From positions 248,001-312,000 of the forward strand of contig JADNYJ010000012.1 in NCBI GenBank assembly GCA_015501075.1: a DNA stretch of 64,000 nucleotides. The letters run 5' to 3'. Below the pieces are notes generated by a model. That model did no database searches, was not told the DNA's origin, and saw nothing but the letters and a program-made list of their open reading frames with translations. A program made the position numbers and the translations under genes. Position 1 is the stretch's first letter; each line of letters begins with the position of its first letter. This DNA is from Gymnopilus junonius. Its lineage: Eukaryota > Basidiomycota > Agaricomycetes > Agaricales > Galerinaceae. Below, in pieces: positions 58,976 to 64,000 of the stretch.

Positions 58976-61496
58976 ATGCTATCAACAATACCCCTAATAC
59001 CCTTTTTGGCCGCCTATGCCTCCTATCCAGTCCACGCCGCGACTGCAGGCTCTTTCGTCAATGCAGGAAGCACACTCGTTAGTGCCATGATGGTAGGTAC
59101 TCCGTGGTTATCGAGGTCGATTTTCTTATATAGAACCTGTTTAGATGTTCGTGGGTAACTCAGAAAAGGTGTATATTCTCGATAAAGCGGAAGGGAATGC
59201 CGCGCAAATCAATGGTCATTCAGCATGGGGCGCAGTTTGGTGCGTTCGCTAACGTTCTCCATCTCCAAAGTCGTGCTAATAAGTTTTTAGGGATTTCGCT
59301 ACACAACAGGCGACAGTTATGGACGTGCGGACAAACGTCTTCTGCTCTTCCGGCATGCACCTACCCAACGGGTCATTTATCACTCTTGGAGGCAATGGTG
59401 CTGTTGGGCCAGGAGGAAACCTAGGTTCACAGCTCAATCCTGGTGGTTATTCCGCTTCATGGGATGCTACCTACCAAGATTTTGATGGCACGAAAGCGAT
59501 TCGAATTTTGAACCCATGTACGAGTTCCGACAACTTCGACTCGCCGAACTGCCAGTGGTACGACGACCCAACTGTCCTCTCGATGCAATCCATGCGGTGG
59601 TACTCCGCTGCTGAAGCTCTTGGTGACGGCTCGGTCATTATCATTGGTGGATTCTCTAATGGTGGATACGTCAATCGGAATTATCCCAACGTTGACCCAG
59701 CCACTGAGGGTGGAGCTGCCAATCCTACATACGAATATTTCCCTTCAAATGGCCAAACTCCCGCGACATTCAACTTCCTGATCAATACTTCTGGTCTTAA
59801 TGCTTACGCCCATACCTTCTTGATGCCTTCCGGAAAGCTTCTTGTTCAGGCCAACATTTCGACGGGTATGTTATCTTGACCTCAAAAAAATGTCGATATT
59901 GATACGGTATTGTCTTTAGTTCTGTGGGACCACAAAGCCAATCAGGAAACCCCCTTGCCTCCCATGCCTGGCAATATTGTCCGTGTATACCCTGCCTCAG
60001 GCGCAACAGCCATGTTACCCCTCACCCCCGCCAACAATTACACACCCACCGTCATGTTCTGTGGCGGATCTGATATGCCCGACTTTGCCTGGGGAAATTA
60101 CACATACCCATTCATCAATACCTGGGAGTACCCTGCGTCCAGTAAATGCCACCGTATCACGCCTGAGCCTACAGACGGGTCTGCTCCTGTGTACGTGGAA
60201 GACGACGATATGCCAGAAACACGGAGTATGGGCCAGTTTGTCATCCTCCCGACAGGGCAACTTTTGGCCGTAAACGGAGCGCTCAATGGTACGGCAGGAT
60301 ACTCCCAAGCTACACTGGTAACCCCTACTTTTGCCCAAATGCCTTTCGGAGAATCGTTGTCCTCAGGCCCTGTTGGGACGCCAGCTCTTTACGATCCTAC
60401 AAAGCCAGCTGGTCAGCGTTGGTCCAATGTGGGCTTTGGCACGTCCAAAATTGCACGATTATACCATTCCTCCGCTGTCCTTCTTCCAGATGCCTCTGTG
60501 TTAATTGCAGGATCCAATCCTAACGTTGACGTTAATCTGACGACTATATTCCCGACCACCTACCAAGCGGAGATTTTCTACCCTCCCTATTTCAATGCCA
60601 CCACTCGGCCACTGCCCATTGGCATGCCAAGCAAGCTATCCTATGGTGGCAACCCATTTGATATCCTCGTCCCCGCCACTTCTTACTCTGGCTCTGCAAA
60701 CGACGCTGCTGATTCGGCTACGGTCGTTATTCAAAGGTCTGGATTCACCACGCACGCTATGAACATGGGCCAACGTGTCATGCAGTTGAATAACACATAC
60801 ACCGTCAACAGCAATGGTTCCATTACACTGCACGTTGCCCAGGTTCCTCCTAACTCCAATCTCTTCACGCCTGGGCCCGCATTCATGTTTGTCAATGTCC
60901 ATGGCATTCCCAGCAATGGAACATACCTGATTGTGGGCAACGGTCAAATTGGCACCCAACCAACAGCGGCTGCCAGTGTCCTCCCCCCAAGCGTCCGCCT
61001 CGCTGGCGCATCTGGTTCTGCTGACCCCTCCAATACCTCGGGCAATAACAACTCAAGCGACAGCACCACCGGTTCAACCTCTCATACTGGCGTCATTGTC
61101 GGAGTCATCGTTGCAGTCGTAGCCGTTCTTGGGGCGATAGGTGCCTTCATCGGAATATGTACCGTTCGTCGACGACGTGCTGCCGTGCGCATCTCTCCTT
61201 CCTCCTCGTCCTACCCCATGACCTCCGCTGGGCTAGCTGGAGCTGGCAGCGCAGCCTTGGGTATGCGTGGTGCTGGTGCAGGGATTAGGAGCTCCGATTC
61301 CAGTGCTTTCGTGCCACTTCAACATGACAACCATAGTCAGGCGTGGAATAACAGCACGACAAGCCTGAACACGCCGTATAAGGATCATGATGATACCGCG
61401 ATGGGCAGGCCGAGTGGGATGGGGATGAGTGTGGATTATGATCCATATGCGAGCTCGCCTATGAACGTGGACAATAGTAGGACACCGAGATACTGA
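58976..61496 (+). CDS. Membrane-anchored copper radical oxidase (glyoxal oxidase-like, AA5_1)
   Basis: Extracellular enzyme oxidising aldehydes or alcohols and producing H2O2, which feeds peroxidases or Fenton chemistry in wood decay. Four exons in phase: 58976-59092, 59145-59239, 59291-59865, 59920-61496, giving 787 residues. A signal peptide (MLSTIPLIPFLAAYASYPVHA) precedes the galactose-oxidase-like beta-propeller. Expected active-site residues are present: C89 in NVFCSSG and Y175 in MRWYSAA (the crosslinked Cys-Tyr pair), axial Y444 and ligand H445 in ARLYHSSAVLL, and ligand H541 in FTTHAMNMGQR. After a C-terminal Ig-like part and an N/S/T-rich stalk, residues about 653-677 form a transmembrane helix (GVIVGVIVAVVAVLGAIGAF). 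It is followed by RRRR and a cytosolic tail of about 105 residues. This topology matches the CRO1-type branch rather than secreted glyoxal oxidase. No lesion seen. Confidence 0.93.
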
Positions 61497-63429
61497 GGTA
61501 GATGATGAGGATTGCTTTTGTTCATTATTCTATCGTCTATGCTATTCGCTGTTGCTGATCTCTCCTGGACCTGGAATTGGAATTACTTTCGTCTACTTCA
61601 CTCGTACAACGACCCCGACTCATGCCTCCAATGGACCTTTCAAACATCCCACTGCTTCCTTGTCATTCTTTTTGCTAGCTTTTTCTGTACCATCGCCATT
61701 CTTTACTTACTGCCGCTCGTTCTTACTGTCCCATATTCTCTCTCCATTTCCTTTCGAAGCATCTCTTTATACCATGCATCGCTCGTCATTTACTACGGAG
61801 CCCCTTTTTTTGTCTAGGACGGACTTCAAAATTATAATGGACCTTGTAGAGAGATAGTTAATCAGTCGTATATATACACATTACATATTTGCTCGCCTTT
61901 CTGTTTGTCAAGCAGATGTCATGTGTATGGACCCACCTAAGGTTCCCACCCTGTCTGTCAAGTTAGTAGCACGAACCGATCACGTTGTGCCTAGAAGTTT
62001 GTATGGGGTTTCCTCCTTTTTGCTTACCCGCCGATATTCCTTCCACTAAATACGCACTTTACTCCAAGTACATGGTATAGGTAAGGCGGTAAGGCATCCA
62101 CGTGATTGATCACCTGGCGGGACTTAGTCGGCATCCGACATGTGTGCGCCCATGCCAAATATAGACCGACGGCCTTTGATGGCAACCTCCGGCACCTGTT
62201 CCGCTGCCCTCCGCTCGCTGTGCCCGACGTCGAGCACCTATATTCTACTGTTCCCTATCGATTTCATCCATTTTTTGTGCGCCCTCCTTTCTATGTACCT
62301 GACTTGGGTAATAGATGCATCTATTGCACCATATTGCCTTATTTAGACATGAAAGTAGCTGTCTTCTTACAGAGACACTCTAGGTGTCTCTGCCTTGTCC
62401 CACAGTGCCTAAATACCAGATAATTAAGAATATTAGTCTAATAACTGCTTCTTACCTGTTTATTCCAAAGAAACTCCCAATAGATGCCAGTAAATGAGTG
62501 CAAATGTGGCCTATACATAGGTGAAGATGGATGTGTTTATGAGTCTGAAGGAAGAGTACTGCTTCCTGAAGCTATATTCAAGCTTTCCCCAGCATTACAT
62601 CCCCAATTATAACCTTTAAAATTATGTGCCTTGAAGGTAACATTGAGAAATAGGTCTTAGTACATTGCACTCATCATAGGTCAGTAATCATAACAATGGA
62701 GAATGAATATAACATTACAAGAGCAGGAATATTGTTATACAACATATAGACGACTAAACTACTGCCTTTAGACATTTATAGGTGCTTCTAGTAGGGTAGT
62801 ATAGAGCAGAAAACATAAGACATCGAATTATGATGTATTTTACACCTAGCATGGCAGGCACAAAGTATAAAATTCAGTAAAAATCACTGAAACGTAGCTT
62901 TAAACAATAGAAACACAATACAAAAGACCCAGGAGTGATTGGATGATGTAGTGTAAAGGTATAAGCTGAACGACATGAAAAATGACAAAATTGATGAAAG
63001 ACTCCAACATGCTATTTAAGTACCTACACTGGTTCGAACCACCACATGAAGGGAGTCTGCACACTGCTTTGTTTTCAAGAAGCATCCCAAACTCACCCTG
63101 CCTCATGCATCTTCATCAGCAAAAGACCCTGACCAAGTGCTGGATATCCTTCACATTGCTTTAGCATTTAGGCTATCCATGCAGGGAGTTGAGTACTTTC
63201 TCTCTCTGGAATTGGAATTGGAATTGTTTTTTATTTATATCATAGGCTTGTTTTACATGACATTGTTTATCGCCTATGTAGTGTGACACGGTATGACTTA
63301 GTTAATACTCTAAGTGTCCGTGTTTTTTATCTACTTTTGTCGTTACATCCCGTGGTTTTTATCTAATCATGGCTTGCGATCCGATATCGCTATCGCTAGG
63401 GTTAGGAATGGTCACCCTTGCTACTCCCG
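61497..63429. other. Intergenic, AT-rich, no gene recognised
   Basis: Includes the 3' untranslated region of the copper radical oxidase. Short frames only. GGAATT-type repeats at about 63207-63225. No RNA gene: the TTCGAAC motif near 63034 does not sit in a T-arm that can pair. Confidence 0.45.
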
Positions 63430-63880
63430 GAGTTAAGCTATATATAGCATCCTACATCATTCTACGCAACACCCCGTCATACAGGTAATCGTTGTCGGCA
63501 GCGTGATCCTCGGCAGCCAGTTGCCGTTGAATCCTGAGCAGTTTAGTCCTCGCAGACTTGTCCTTTCGGGTCGGCTTTAGCCGTCTTTGATGTCAGAATG
63601 TCAAACTTCCACCTTGTGGTCCAGTTGGTCTTGCAGACAGGGGACTGGTTTACCAGCCTCGGCAATTACCAGGTCATTTGACCCCGTCCCTATCCTTCCA
63701 GCTCCCCACGTGCTTCTCGGCAATACCAGCTTTTCACTGGCAAGGAGAGTAACATCACCATAATTTCATCAACAAGGTCAGCGAGCGTGGGTACGTCATT
63801 ATCGGCCGCTGTGGCTCTATTTGGTCCGACCGCACCTAAGTATACCGACAGCATTCTTAAAGCCTTCCCAAACACAAGCT
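63430..63880 (-). other. Coding-like fragments of unknown origin at the right edge
   Basis: Minus-strand pieces with protein-like composition but in different frames: PTLADLVDEIMVMLLSLPVK (about 63700-63800), WTTRWKFDILTSKTAKADPK (about 63570-63640) and TKLLRIQRQLAAEDHAADND (about 63485-63550, continuing YLYDGVLRRM). They could be exons of a gene or relics of a retroelement gag-like frame; neither a start nor a domain is visible. Confidence 0.3.
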
Positions 63881-64000
63881 ATTTTACCACGGTGTCACCC
63901 GGGGGCATGTGAAATGTCACCTGGTGTCTAAAGTGTTTTAACCATGTAACCGGCAGGGTTCGAACTTGTGTCCTACTGACTAACCTAGGGTTATTCCGCG

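Noticed and set aside
49086..61496. A metabolic cluster of lactonase, acetate permease and copper radical oxidase
   Set aside because: The genes are 3-5 kb apart, separated by gene-free DNA and broken F-box genes, with no shared regulator or biosynthetic core enzyme.
63020..63055. tRNA T-arm-like GGTTCGAACC
   Set aside because: The flanking bases cannot form a 5-bp T stem, and no anticodon or acceptor stem is found. The similar motif at 63957 also fails.
63375..63440. A 5S rRNA-like stretch (CCCGGAGTTAAGC)
   Set aside because: Only about 13 bases match the 5S internal region; the flanking helices and promoter boxes are absent.

Overview
The window looks like nuclear DNA of a filamentous basidiomycete, most likely an Agaricomycete. 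Nearly every gene I could rebuild is cut by short introns (about 50-120 bp, GT..AG), and the family mix fits that group: F-box/leucine-rich proteins, lineage-typical seven-helix membrane proteins, a GT90 glycosyltransferase and a copper radical oxidase. I see no bacterial operon structure, CRISPR array, rRNA or convincing tRNA. All gene models were spliced by eye, with exon phases checked where exon coordinates are given.

Layout. 1-2.6 kb: an unidentified minus-strand gene running off the left edge, then a PNPOx-like flavin-fold gene. 5.2-9.8 kb, minus strand: a C2H2 zinc-finger protein, an intact seven-helix membrane protein and an isoprenylcysteine methyltransferase. 11.4-13.4 kb, plus strand: a VHS-GAT (GGA-like) trafficking adaptor. 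13.7-18.9 kb, minus strand: a small unknown gene and a C2H2 transcription-factor-like gene. 21.8-23.2 kb, plus strand: a second type of membrane protein. 25.5-26.2 kb: a 711-bp terminal-inverted-repeat element with a 6-bp target duplication, 147 bp upstream of an F-box gene (26.4-28.3 kb). 29.2-33.3 kb, minus strand: a small membrane protein and a large disordered, membrane-anchored protein. 34.5-40.9 kb, minus strand: a tandem array of three related seven-helix genes plus one exon-1 remnant. 44.7-48.1 kb: GT90 and an F-box-like gene head to head. 49.1-54.2 kb, plus strand: a lactonase-type beta-propeller and an acetate permease (GPR1/FUN34/YaaH). 56.1-58.8 kb, minus strand: a frame-broken F-box gene and a decayed relative. 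59.0-61.5 kb, plus strand: a membrane-anchored copper radical oxidase. The last 2.5 kb holds only short coding-like shreds.

These genes do not form one obvious pathway. The recurring themes are membrane proteins of unknown role, F-box proteins, and a scattered set of carbohydrate, acetate and lignocellulose-type functions (GT90, copper radical oxidase, lactonase, acetate permease). The strongest cross-cutting observation is that many otherwise convincing genes change frame by one base, usually as if one base were missing and sometimes in T or A runs, while neighbouring genes are perfectly open. Either this stretch carries residual sequencing/assembly indels, or several family members are young pseudogenes.
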